Positions 17,913 through 26,381 of a stretch of DNA of 64,000 nt are shown one piece after another; the stretch's first letter is position 1, and every line of letters begins with the position of its first letter. The notes below the pieces were generated by a model. That model made no database searches. It was not told the origin of the DNA and saw only the letters and a program-made list of their open reading frames with translations. Where the stretch lies: assembly GCF_900187615.1 (NCBI RefSeq), contig NZ_FYDO01000006.1:169215-233214 (forward strand), written 5' to 3'. The position numbers and the translations under genes were made by a program. This DNA is from Pseudomonas sp. Irchel s3f7. GTDB taxonomy: Bacteria > Pseudomonadota > Gammaproteobacteria > Pseudomonadales > Pseudomonadaceae.

Positions 17913-19277
17913 ATGAGCCATTCACCGACTGCGGTAGTAGACCGCCCCACAGAACCTTCCGGAAAATCCAAATACTGGAGTATGCAAGTAGGGGAGGTCT
18001 TCGAAAACTTCCCCTTGACTCGGGAACATCTTAAAAGCTGCTTGGCACTTTTTTTTGTGTTCGCCATTGAAGCCTGGGAGATGATGATTATCGTCTACAC
18101 CGCCCCTTTGATTAGCCAGGATTTTCAGCTTGATGCCGTGGCTCAGGGAAACCTCATAGGGGCAATGTTCATCGGCATGCTTGTAGGGGCTTTGGGGTGG
18201 GGTAAGATTTCTGATCGCTATGGCAGAAAACGTGCAATCGCATATAGCTTGCTTGGGTATGCTCTCTTTTCTCTAGCTAGTGCGTTTGCCCCAAACTATC
18301 CGGTTTTCTACGTGCTGCGCTTTCTTTCAGGTATGGCGGCAGTGGGGATGATGATCGTCACATTTGCTCATTTTGAAGAGCTGCTGCCAGTGCGTTATCG
18401 CGGTCCCTGCACCGTGTATTTGGCGTCCGGCTGGCCAATCGGTATGTTGCTAGCATTGGGAGTTTCTGCATCCCTTATGCCCTACGGTTGGCGCACAGTG
18501 ATTGCATTGAGCTCGTTTGGAGGATTATGGGCCATTGTCATTGCCCTTTGGGTGCAGGAGTCGCCCTATTGGTTAGCATCGGTGGGCCGACAGGAAGAAG
18601 CGCGCAAAGTCCTAGCAAAATTAAGCCGAGGGGCGGTGCAACTGCCTCGTGAATGCACGCTCCTGGTGGATCAGACGCACCAAGGTAAACATCGCGAGCT
18701 ATTCTCCCGTGACATGCGGAGAGTCAGCTATCTACAGATCGCTGTGAACTTTACTTTTTCATGGGGCTATTGGGGGCTGCAAACCTGGCTGCCTACGTTG
18801 CTCCAGCAGCGTGGCCTGAGCTTGCCACAGAGCTATAGTTTTATAGCATGGTCGGCAATTTGCATGATACCGGGTTACATGGTTGCGTCTTACTTGACCG
18901 GTCGTCTTGGGCGCAAGAAAGTTCTTATCGGCTTTATTGCCGCTGCGGTCGTGGCAGGTTACGGCTTTGCCAATAGTCAATCCATGGAAATGCTTTACCT
19001 AAGTAATTTTGCGTTGGCATTTTTCAGTCTTGGCGCCTGGGGAGTATGGGGTACCTGGGTCTGTGAGCTCTACCCGACGTCCCTGCGTACCTTGGGGTAC
19101 AGTTGGGCCGCTTTGGCGCAACGCATTGCTAACGTGATTGCACCAACGCTGATCGGAATGTTGGTGGCGTATGGTTCCTCGTTCAATATGACCACAACTA
19201 TCATAAATATGTTTATGGTGGCGACATTGTTTCTAGTGGCATTTATCCCTGAGACGGAAGGTAAGCCACTGCATTAA
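17913..19277 (+). CDS. MFS transporter (sugar/aromatic-acid porter type)
   Basis: A 454-residue major facilitator with about twelve membrane segments and the loop 2-3 signature GKISDRYGRKRA, repeated in degenerate form as LTGRLGRKKV between helices 8 and 9. It begins with a hydrophilic N-terminus. It is likely the inner-membrane importer for the compound handled by HyuAB, the racemase and the peptidase. It could equally be an exporter; direction and substrate cannot be read from sequence. It is followed by an intrinsic terminator, which closes the hyu transcription unit before the avidin-like gene. Confidence 0.88.
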   Translation: MSHSPTAVVDRPTEPSGKSKYWSMQVGEVFENFPLTREHLKSCLALFFVFAIEAWEMMIIVYTAPLISQDFQLDAVAQGNLIGAMFIGMLVGALGWGKISDRYGRKRAIAYSLLGYALFSLASAFAPNYPVFYVLRFLSGMAAVGMMIVTFAHFEELLPVRYRGPCTVYLASGWPIGMLLALGVSASLMPYGWRTVIALSSFGGLWAIVIALWVQESPYWLASVGRQEEARKVLAKLSRGAVQLPRECTLLVDQTHQGKHRELFSRDMRRVSYLQIAVNFTFSWGYWGLQTWLPTLLQQRGLSLPQSYSFIAWSAICMIPGYMVASYLTGRLGRKKVLIGFIAAAVVAGYGFANSQSMEMLYLSNFALAFFSLGAWGVWGTWVCELYPTSLRTLGYSWAALAQRIANVIAPTLIGMLVAYGSSFNMTTTIINMFMVATLFLVAFIPETEGKPLH

Positions 19278-19296
19278 AGACAACAAGCATCCGAGG

Positions 19297-19331
19297 AGTC
19301 CTGGTGGGTGGAAAATCCATCAGGACTTTAA
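19297..19331 (+). terminator. Intrinsic terminator after the MFS gene
   Basis: Arms AGTCCTGGTGG and CCATCAGGACT (one G-U pair) enclose loop GTGGAAAAT and are followed by a short T-rich tail. It probably ends the hyu operon, so the avidin-like gene is read separately or by read-through. Confidence 0.7.
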
Positions 19332-19436
19332 TTGCAATCGGTCTGGCTTTTCTTGAATTGTGATGTTGCCAACTCTGCAAGATCACATTTAATTTTAAGT
19401 AAGCTTCACTCAAATACCCAAATGACGGAGTCAGTC

Positions 19437-20225
19437 ATGTCTATTGCAGGGGCGTGGAAGAACGAATACGGTTCGACCATGATTCTTACCATTGTCGGAA
19501 ATACTATTACAGGCACCTATAAATCTTCTACGGGGTCGACTGGTGAATATAGAGTTTCAGGCTATCAAGTAGGAAGAGATGCGACAGTGGCTGTGGGTCA
19601 GCCGATTGCACTAGCAATCGAATGGCATTCTGTTGTTGGTGGCCCGTCCGATCCTAGTTGGAATTGGACTTCAGGCTTGAGCGGCCAGATCAGCATTTTT
19701 GATGGTGAGGAAGTGTTGGTTCTCTCTCACATGATGATAGCCTCCACTGATTTTCCAGATTTGAGCACGACTGGCAACTATATTGATAAATTGACCTATC
19801 GTAGGGCTCTAGCGCCGGACCATGCTGCACGCAAGGTTGATGCCGAAAAGTACATGCCTGTTGTCGATCCTTTGAACGGTAAATGGATAACAGTTGGAGG
19901 CTCAATATTGAACTTGAGAGTAAGCACTGACATTGAGAATAAAATTGGCTATGTTACTGGTAGTATAGATTCTTCGGATGGCAGTTTTGAGATTGTCGGA
20001 TTTACCGATATTAATGCGTGGAGTAACGCCCTGAGTTTGCAGTCCATTGCAATCTGTGCGGCCAAACCCTCTGTGACAGAAGTGCTTTCGTTATCCGGCA
20101 CTCTGAACCTTGCGACCCGTAGGCTACATTTGGTGAGTATGAACAGCCTCGCCACGGCGTCGAAAAACAGCTACGCGCAAACCCGTATTTCCTCTATGAG
20201 TTTTCGGCATTCACTCTCTTTTTGA
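19437..20225 (+). CDS. Protein with two avidin-like domains
   Basis: A 262-residue protein. Residues 3-123 align by eye with streptavidin: IAGAWKNEYGSTMILT matches the first strands and ITGTYKSSTG the third. Biotin contacts Asn23, Ser27, Tyr43, Ser45, Trp79 and Asp128 correspond to Asn9, Ser13, Tyr28, Ser30, Trp63 and probably Asp117. Trp108 and Trp120 appear replaced by Met and Leu. Residues 146-258 look like a second, more divergent copy (GKW, GSILNLRV, VTGSID, LSLSGTL, LHLVSMNSLA) without most binding residues. Known bacterial avidins are single-domain. No signal peptide is seen with the start at 19437, which has GGAG six bases upstream; ATG 19422 is an alternative. Same strand as the hyu cluster but after its terminator. 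Ligand unknown. Confidence 0.72.
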   Translation: MSIAGAWKNEYGSTMILTIVGNTITGTYKSSTGSTGEYRVSGYQVGRDATVAVGQPIALAIEWHSVVGGPSDPSWNWTSGLSGQISIFDGEEVLVLSHMMIASTDFPDLSTTGNYIDKLTYRRALAPDHAARKVDAEKYMPVVDPLNGKWITVGGSILNLRVSTDIENKIGYVTGSIDSSDGSFEIVGFTDINAWSNALSLQSIAICAAKPSVTEVLSLSGTLNLATRRLHLVSMNSLATASKNSYAQTRISSMSFRHSLSF

Positions 20226-20923
20226 GTACTGATCGCTTCTGGCCCCCGAGTGTTTAAAAACGCTCATTACCTCATTACGTCAACACTCTAGAAATCAGGC
20301 TAAGCCTCAGCAAACTCCCACACATACCAAAATGGACTCTGATGCTTCACGATAGAAATTTACCAAAACTACTGTTCGAGCCACCAAGTATAGAGGAATG
20401 TAATCCGCTCAACGGCTGGCTTTACTAATAACAACAAAAACAACCAATAACATTTTTTAATGCTAGTGATTAAAACTTACACAACCCTGGAGTAGGCTCG
20501 CCGGTACGCTTTCATACGGCAGTTAAACCTTACCGAAAGCTCTAAAACAAGGCCTCCATCAACATAAACTAGCAGACATCTCACAATACCGATTCGAAAT
20601 CATAAGTGTATTATCTTTAGAATGTCACTATGAAACCGCTCTGCGCTTTCGCATCAGGCAAAATCAAATTTTTGTATCAGCACCCTCTTCAACCTGACCA
20701 TACTCTGGGGATAGAAGCTCTATCCTCGCCTGACTTGCTATCCCTCAGAGCGGCGGTTGTGTGAAGAGACTCATTAAATCTGGCGTATCCTTCCAACCGA
20801 GTTTTCGATGCTGCGTTGCAGCGTGACGACCACTGATCGTGACAGCTATCTACCAAGCATTGACTTAATGACAGAAAACACGCATTTTCTTTCGTAAGCG
20901 CTGAAAAATATCAGGAAGCAGCC
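20226..20923. other. AT-rich intergenic region between the two island modules
   Basis: About 700 bases without a supportable gene on either strand. It is AT-rich, has no repeat or transposase remnant that I recognise, and probably carries the promoter of the RpiR-type regulator. It marks the junction between the low-GC hyu module and the higher-GC amino acid module. Confidence 0.6.
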
Positions 20924-21799
20924 TTGAGCCAGCCCATCAAACAACGCCTTGAAAGCAGTCTTTCAACCGCCGCCGCCTCTGGCCGGATGATTGCTAACTA
21001 TATGCTGGCCAACCTCTATGAACTGCCCTTCCAGACCGCCGCTGATATTGCCGCGAAGTTGAGCGTCAGTGAGTCCAGTGTCGGGCGCTTCTGTCGATCC
21101 ATCGGATATAGCCACTTCAAAGACCTGAAAAACGACCTCAAGGTCGACCTAGGCGATGGCCCATGGCTGGTGGGCGATCGCTTGCAGGAGTTTCGCCATC
21201 AAGCTCGCCAGGGCCCGCAAGGCCTACCGCGCAGCTTCGAGTTGGAAGTCGCAGCCTTGGTTAAGGTTTACGAATATAGTCTCACCCCGACCTGGCACAG
21301 CGTCAGCCAGCGCCTGGCCACCCGGCGCAAGGTGTTCGTCGCCGGGTTCCAGACAGAGCGTGGCATCGCGGCATCCATGGTGCATCTGTTGCAGTACCTG
21401 CGCGATGACACGCACTGGGTCGACGGTGCCGCCGGGCATTACGCCGACGTGTTGCTCAGCCCCCCCGAAGACAGTGCGTTGGTGGTGTTCGAAGCCCGCC
21501 GCTATTCCCGTCACGCCCTGACCCTGTGCCGAAAGGCCCGAGATGCCGGAATTCCTGTGACGCTGATCACTGACACCTTTTGCGACTGGGCCGAACAGAA
21601 CGCCGATGAAGTGTTCCGCGTGCCCACCGAATTCAACCTGTTCTGGGAATCAACAGCGGCGATGCTGTCGCTGGTTCATCTGCTGGTCAACGACGTCTGC
21701 AAACAGCTGGGTCCGGAGGTCGAAAAGCGTCTCGAAGCCATCGCGACCCTACACAACGAGTTCGTTGGATACACATCGTCACCACACTCAAAACAATAA
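20924..21799 (+). CDS. MurR/RpiR-family transcriptional regulator
   Basis: A 291-residue regulator with an N-terminal RpiR helix-turn-helix (TAADIAAKLSVSESSVGRFC) and a C-terminal SIS sugar-isomerase fold (about residues 130-260; KVFVAGFQTERGIAASMVHL). The start codon is TTG, chosen because GGAAG lies five bases upstream and no better ATG fits the HTH. Members of this subgroup often control amino acid or amino-sugar transport genes next to them. The gene ends 13 bases before the solute-binding protein, so it is likely part of, and regulator of, the downstream ABC transporter and dehydrogenase operon. Confidence 0.9.
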   Translation: MSQPIKQRLESSLSTAAASGRMIANYMLANLYELPFQTAADIAAKLSVSESSVGRFCRSIGYSHFKDLKNDLKVDLGDGPWLVGDRLQEFRHQARQGPQGLPRSFELEVAALVKVYEYSLTPTWHSVSQRLATRRKVFVAGFQTERGIAASMVHLLQYLRDDTHWVDGAAGHYADVLLSPPEDSALVVFEARRYSRHALTLCRKARDAGIPVTLITDTFCDWAEQNADEVFRVPTEFNLFWESTAAMLSLVHLLVNDVCKQLGPEVEKRLEAIATLHNEFVGYTSSPHSKQ

Positions 21800-21812
21800 A
21801 ACGAGGTGCTAG

Positions 21813-22568
21813 ATGAAACACGTCATTCGCTTTGCTGGTGCATGCGCAATGGTCCTGGCCGGGGCTGCCAGCGCGCAGGCAGAAGTACTGAAGATTGCTA
21901 CCGAAGGCGCTTACCCGCCGTTCAACTATGTTGACTCGGACAACAAGCTACACGGTTTCGATGTGGATATCGCCAACGCGCTATGCGAACGGATGAAGGT
22001 GCAGTGCAGCATCGTCGCTCAGGACTGGGAAGGGATTATCCCGGCGCTGATGGCAAAGAAATACGATGCGGTCGTGGCTTCGATGATTGCCACGGATGAG
22101 CGCAAGCAGAAAATCGATTTCACCCGGCACTACTACCGCACTCCTCTGTCCGTGGCAGTACCCAAGGACTCGAATATCACCGACGCCCAGACCAACTTCA
22201 AAGGACGCACGGTCGGTGCCCAGTCTTCCTCGACCCAGGCCATCTATGCCGAAGATCATTACGGCCCGGCCGGCGCGGATGTGAAGCTTTACCCTACCCT
22301 TGATGAAGCCAACAGCGACTTGGCGACGGGACGGATCGACGGGGTGATTGCCGACAAATTCCCGTTGCTGGCCTGGGTCGACGGCGCTGGCAAGGACTGC
22401 TGCAAAATCATTGGCGACGTCAACGGCACCACCGCCGATGCCTCGATCGCAGTGCGCAAGGGTGACGATGTCCTGCGCGAGCGCTTCAACAAGGCGCTGG
22501 ATGAGATCATTGCCGACGGCACCTATAAGAAGATCTCCAGTCGCTACTTCGCCTTCGATATCTATTGA
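21813..22568 (+). CDS. Amino acid ABC transporter, periplasmic binding protein
   Basis: A 251-residue solute-binding protein of family 3 with a Sec signal peptide (about residues 1-23, ending ASAQA). The mature part starts EVLKIATEGAYPPFNYVDSD, the typical lysine/arginine/ornithine or polar amino acid binding pattern, followed by GFDVDIANALCERM. It delivers ligand to the two permeases and ATPase encoded just downstream. Two strong hairpins follow the stop codon, consistent with higher expression of the binding protein than of the membrane parts. Exact ligand unknown; the dehydrogenase nearby suggests a D-amino acid or an opine. Confidence 0.92.
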   Translation: MKHVIRFAGACAMVLAGAASAQAEVLKIATEGAYPPFNYVDSDNKLHGFDVDIANALCERMKVQCSIVAQDWEGIIPALMAKKYDAVVASMIATDERKQKIDFTRHYYRTPLSVAVPKDSNITDAQTNFKGRTVGAQSSSTQAIYAEDHYGPAGADVKLYPTLDEANSDLATGRIDGVIADKFPLLAWVDGAGKDCCKIIGDVNGTTADASIAVRKGDDVLRERFNKALDEIIADGTYKKISSRYFAFDIY

Positions 22569-22576
22569 TCCCCTGG

Positions 22577-22643
22577 CCCTCAGGCGAGCCTGAGGGTCGT
22601 TCCTTGCCTACATGTTGCACCGCACCCGCACACGGGTGCGGTG
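22577..22643 (+). promoter_or_regulatory. Tandem hairpins between binding protein and permease genes
   Basis: Hairpin 1: CCCTCAGG/CCTGAGGG, loop CGAG. Hairpin 2: CACCGCACCCG/CGGGTGCGGTG, a perfect 11-base stem with loop CACA. No T run follows, so they look like mRNA-stabilising or attenuating structures rather than full terminators. Confidence 0.65.
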
Positions 22644-22680
22644 AGGGCGTGCGAGCGTAATTGACCGAGAGGGTTCAAGC

Positions 22681-23400
22681 ATGTTCGAAAACCTGTCATT
22701 GCTATCCTTCGCCAGCGGCGGCTGGGGTTCAGCCTTGCTGGCCGGCGCTCTGGTAACCATTTTTCTGGCCCTGAGCTGCCTGCCAATTGGCCTGCCGCTG
22801 GGCCTGGGCGTGGCCTTGGCCGCCCGTTCTCGACGTCGCTGGTTGCGCGCCATAAGCACGGTATTTGCCACCGTGTTCCGCGGACTGCCTGAGTTGCTGA
22901 CCCTACTGATAATCTATTACGGCTGCCAGATCGGTGCGCAGAAACTGTTGGCCGCGATGGGCTACGAGGCTGAAGTCGCGATCAACCCCTTCGTCGCCGC
23001 GATGTTCGCCTTCAGTCTGGTGTTCGCCGCATTTTCCAGCCAGATCTGGTTGGGCGCCTTCAAAACTGTGCCCAAGGGCCAGTTCGAAGCCGCCGCCGCC
23101 CTTGGCCTGTCCCGACGCACAACCTTTACCAAGGTGGTACTGCCGCAATTGGTACGCATCGCTTTGCCTGGCCTGTCGAATAACTGGCTATCGCTGCTCA
23201 AGGACACTTCGCTGGTGTCGACCATCTCCCTTGTGGACCTGATGCGCCAGACCAACCTGGCGGTCAGCGTCACCAAGGAACCTATGCTGTTCTACACCGT
23301 GGCCTGCTTTGGCTACCTGTTTTTCTCAGCCATATCCGGCCGCCTGTTCCAGTTCCTGGAGCAGTATTTCAGCCGCCATCAACGGAGCGTTCGCCCATGA
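22681..23400 (+). CDS. Amino acid ABC transporter permease
   Basis: A 239-residue inner-membrane permease of the His/Glu/Gln/Arg/opine (HisM/HisQ) group. It has five or so membrane segments and the EAA loop GQFEAAAALGLSRRTTFTKV that docks with the ATPase. The N-terminal stretch VFRGLPELLTLLIIYYG is the family's signature. It overlaps the second permease by 4 bases. With its neighbour it makes the heterodimeric channel for the ligand bound by the upstream solute-binding protein. Confidence 0.92.
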   Translation: MFENLSLLSFASGGWGSALLAGALVTIFLALSCLPIGLPLGLGVALAARSRRRWLRAISTVFATVFRGLPELLTLLIIYYGCQIGAQKLLAAMGYEAEVAINPFVAAMFAFSLVFAAFSSQIWLGAFKTVPKGQFEAAAALGLSRRTTFTKVVLPQLVRIALPGLSNNWLSLLKDTSLVSTISLVDLMRQTNLAVSVTKEPMLFYTVACFGYLFFSAISGRLFQFLEQYFSRHQRSVRP

Positions 23401-24107
23401 GCATCGGTGAATTGCAGAATCTGTTCCTCAGCCCGGATCTGTTGGAGCGATACGGTCCCCGCTTCATCGAAGGCCTGTTGGTGACTGCTAAGCTGGTTGC
23501 CATTTCCTTCACCCTCGGCGCCCTGCTCGGTCTGCTGATCGCCCTGGGCCGGTTGTCGAGTAACCGCTTTATCAGTCGTTTTACCGGCGTCTACGTGTAT
23601 TTCTTCCGTGGTTCGCCGCTGCTGGCTCAGCTGTTCATGCTCTATTACGGCCTGGGTTCGTTCAAAGGTTTCTGGCAGGACGTGGGTTTGTGGTGGTTCT
23701 TCCGTGACGCCTGGTTCTGCACGCTGCTGGCCTTCACCCTGAATACCGCAGCCTATCAGGCCGAGATTTTGCGTGGCAGCATCCTGGCCGTAACCCAAGG
23801 CCAGCGCGAAGCCTCGAAAGCCCTCAGCCTGTCGCGCTGGACCACCTTTCGTAAAGTCATCTTGCCGCAATCCCTGCTGGTCGCCATTGGCCCGCTGGGC
23901 AATGAACTGATCCTGATGATCAAGGCCAGCGCCATTGCTTCGCTAGTGACCATTTACGACTTGATGGGGGTGACCAAGCTGGCCTTCTCGCGCAGCTTCG
24001 ACTTTCAGATCTACCTCTGGGCCGCCGTGCTCTACCTGCTGATTGTGGAAGTCGTACGGCGCAGCCTGAAAGCGCTCGAGGGCCGTCTCGGCCGTCACTT
24101 GCAGTAA
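23397..24107 (+). CDS. Amino acid ABC transporter permease
   Basis: A 236-residue partner permease of the same HisM/HisQ group. It contains FFRGSPLLAQLFMLYYGLGS and the EAA loop GQREASKALSLSRWTTFRKV. Its ATG lies inside the end of the previous gene (ATGA), implying coupled translation and equal stoichiometry. An FAD oxidoreductase gene follows after about 50 bases. Ligand unknown. Confidence 0.92.
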   Translation: MSIGELQNLFLSPDLLERYGPRFIEGLLVTAKLVAISFTLGALLGLLIALGRLSSNRFISRFTGVYVYFFRGSPLLAQLFMLYYGLGSFKGFWQDVGLWWFFRDAWFCTLLAFTLNTAAYQAEILRGSILAVTQGQREASKALSLSRWTTFRKVILPQSLLVAIGPLGNELILMIKASAIASLVTIYDLMGVTKLAFSRSFDFQIYLWAAVLYLLIVEVVRRSLKALEGRLGRHLQ

Positions 24108-24156
24108 ACCAAATTTTCTCGGGCTGCCGCGGGCGCCCCTGTATCAGGGATATACC

Positions 24157-25398
24157 ATGCATTGCGAAACCATCGTTCTGGGCGCAGGGATTGTCGGTGT
24201 CAGTACTGCACTCCATTTGCAGGCCCGTGGCCGTAAGGTTGTGCTCATCGACCGCCAGCAGCCGGGCAACGGCACCAGCCACGGCAATGCCGGGCTGATC
24301 GAGCGCGCCAGCGTAATTCCCTATGCGTTCCCACGTCAGCTGTCGAGCCTGTTGCGCTACGCCGGCAACCAGCAATCGGACGTGCGCTACAGTCTGAAGT
24401 ACCTGCCCAAGGCCAGTCCATGGTTGCTGCAGTACTGGCGGCACTCCGGAACCAAGGGCCTGGCCGCCGCAACCCGGGCCATGCTGCCGCTGGTGGAGCG
24501 CTGCGTCAGCGAACACGACCTGCTTTCTGCACCGGCTGGCATGGATCACTTGATACAGGCAAGTGGCTGGATCGAAGCCTACAATTCGCCGTCGGCGTTT
24601 GCCAAGGCCGAACGCGACGCTGCTGCGCTCAAGGACTACGGCTTGAATTACGAAGTGCTCGACCGCGACCAGATGCACGCCCGTCAGCCGGGTTTGCACT
24701 GTAACGTTGTAGGCGGCATTCACTGGCTGGACCCCAAGACCGTCAGCGATCCCGGCGGTTTGACACGCGGTTATGCCGAACTGTTCGTCCAACGCGGCGG
24801 CGTGTTCGTCCTCGGTGACGCTCTCTCCTTGCGCCAGCGCGTGGGTAAATGGGAAGTCCAGAGCGAACAGGGCCTGGTGATTGCAAACGAAGCCGTGGTC
24901 GCCCTTGGTCCGCAAGCCCGGGGCATTTTCGAGCCACTGGGATATGACATTCCACTGGCGATCAAGCGCGGTTATCACATGCACTATGCCGCCCTGCCTG
25001 GCACTCGCTTGCAACAACCGCTGCTTGATCCGGTGGGCGGGTATGTCCTGGCACCGATGGTCGACGGCATTCGCCTGACCACCGGGATCGAGTTCGCCGA
25101 CAGCCAAGACCCAGTCAACGAAATCCAGCTGCGTCGTTGTGAAGAGCTGGCGCGCGCCTTCTATCCACTGGGCGAACGCTTGGATGCCGAGCCTTGGCTG
25201 GGACGCCGTCCTTGCCTGCCGGACATGTGCCCGGTGATCGGCCCAGCAACACGGCATAAAGGTTTGTGGTTCAACTTCGGTCATGCCCACCATGGCCTAA
25301 CTCTCGGACCGGTCTGCGGTCGCCTGCTGGCCGAGCTGATGACCGGAGCCCCCCCTTTTACTAACCCTGCCCCGTACAGCGCCGAGCGCTTCCACTGA
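24157..25398 (+). CDS. FAD-dependent D-amino acid dehydrogenase-like oxidoreductase
   Basis: A 413-residue DAO/DadA-family flavoprotein. The N-terminal FAD fold is plain ([20 protein letters not shown] with the GxGxxG motif, then an acidic end of strand 2 in [10 protein letters not shown]), and the C-terminal part has the usual [17 protein letters not shown] closing motif. It would oxidise a D-amino acid or a secondary amine such as an opine to the keto acid, passing electrons to the respiratory chain. It is embedded in an ABC importer operon, which implies that it degrades what the transporter brings in. Opine oxidase and glycine oxidase are alternatives in the same family. Confidence 0.88.
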   Translation: MHCETIVLGAGIVGVSTALHLQARGRKVVLIDRQQPGNGTSHGNAGLIERASVIPYAFPRQLSSLLRYAGNQQSDVRYSLKYLPKASPWLLQYWRHSGTKGLAAATRAMLPLVERCVSEHDLLSAPAGMDHLIQASGWIEAYNSPSAFAKAERDAAALKDYGLNYEVLDRDQMHARQPGLHCNVVGGIHWLDPKTVSDPGGLTRGYAELFVQRGGVFVLGDALSLRQRVGKWEVQSEQGLVIANEAVVALGPQARGIFEPLGYDIPLAIKRGYHMHYAALPGTRLQQPLLDPVGGYVLAPMVDGIRLTTGIEFADSQDPVNEIQLRRCEELARAFYPLGERLDAEPWLGRRPCLPDMCPVIGPATRHKGLWFNFGHAHHGLTLGPVCGRLLAELMTGAPPFTNPAPYSAERFH

Positions 25399-25415
25399 TT
25401 GCCGGAGACAAAACC

Positions 25416-26204
25416 ATGCATGTGCTCTCTCCCCTTGTAGACACTCCGCTCGCCGCTAGCCCGGACACCCGTAAGGTAGTGGTTGATATCGCCGGCCTGA
25501 ACAAGTTCTATGGATCCTTCCATGTGCTGCACAACATCGATCTGAAAGTGCGCGAAGGCGAGCGCATCGTGCTCTGCGGGCCTTCCGGTTCCGGAAAATC
25601 AACGCTGATCCGCTGCATCAACCGCCTGGAGGTCGCCGAAAAAGGTCGCATTCTGGTCAACGACATCGACTTGGCCCAGACCAACCGCGAGGCTGCCAAG
25701 GTCCGCAGTGAAATAGGCATGGTGTTCCAGCATTTCAATTTGTTCCCGCACATGAGCGTGCTCGATAACTGCACCCTAGCCCCGATTTCGGTACGTGGTC
25801 TGAGCCGCAAAAAGGCTGAGGAACTGGCCCAGCAGTTTCTGCAAAAAGTCGGTATCGCCAGCCAGGCCGACAAGTATCCCAGCCAGCTCTCGGGGGGCCA
25901 GCAACAACGCGTGGCCATCGCCCGGGCGTTGTGCATGGAACCCAAAATCATGCTGTTTGACGAACCCACCTCGGCGCTCGACCCAGAGATGGTAAGCGAA
26001 GTGTTGGATGTGATGGTCAACCTGGCTGGCAGCGGTATGACCATGCTCTGCGTAACCCACGAAATGGGCTTTGCCCGTCAAGTGGCCGAGCGCGTGCTGT
26101 TTCTCGATGGCGGCCAGATCATTGAGGACGCACCACCTCAGGACTTTTTCAGCGCCCCGAAAAGCGCGAGGGCCAAGGCCTTTCTTGCGCAAATTTTACA
26201 CTGA
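25416..26204 (+). CDS. Amino acid ABC transporter ATP-binding protein
   Basis: A 262-residue ATPase of the HisP/GlnQ group. It has Walker [12 protein letters not shown]-loop [12 protein letters not shown], signature [15 protein letters not shown], Walker [15 protein letters not shown] and H-loop [11 protein letters not shown]. An N-terminal extension of about 25 residues before the ABC core is longer than usual; an internal start is possible but no better ribosome site is seen. It completes the RpiR-linked importer. Downstream the strand changes. Confidence 0.94.
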   Translation: MHVLSPLVDTPLAASPDTRKVVVDIAGLNKFYGSFHVLHNIDLKVREGERIVLCGPSGSGKSTLIRCINRLEVAEKGRILVNDIDLAQTNREAAKVRSEIGMVFQHFNLFPHMSVLDNCTLAPISVRGLSRKKAEELAQQFLQKVGIASQADKYPSQLSGGQQQRVAIARALCMEPKIMLFDEPTSALDPEMVSEVLDVMVNLAGSGMTMLCVTHEMGFARQVAERVLFLDGGQIIEDAPPQDFFSAPKSARAKAFLAQILH

Positions 26205-26381
26205 GGCCACGTAAGAGCACGGCATGTCTGCGGTTGCTGTGTCGTGCATACGACAGGCGTCGGCCGGTTTTCTATGTACTTGCGCGCGCGACTGTGTCGA
26301 AACGCTGCTTCGGCGGATCACCTTCAGCGTGTCACAAATTAACAACTCGTGAATGGGAACGTGAGCATCTCGGCAACTGGA

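Noticed and set aside
23920..25293. 457-codon open frame antisense to the D-amino acid dehydrogenase gene
   Set aside because: Shadow frame crossing a gene boundary, without any recognisable motif.
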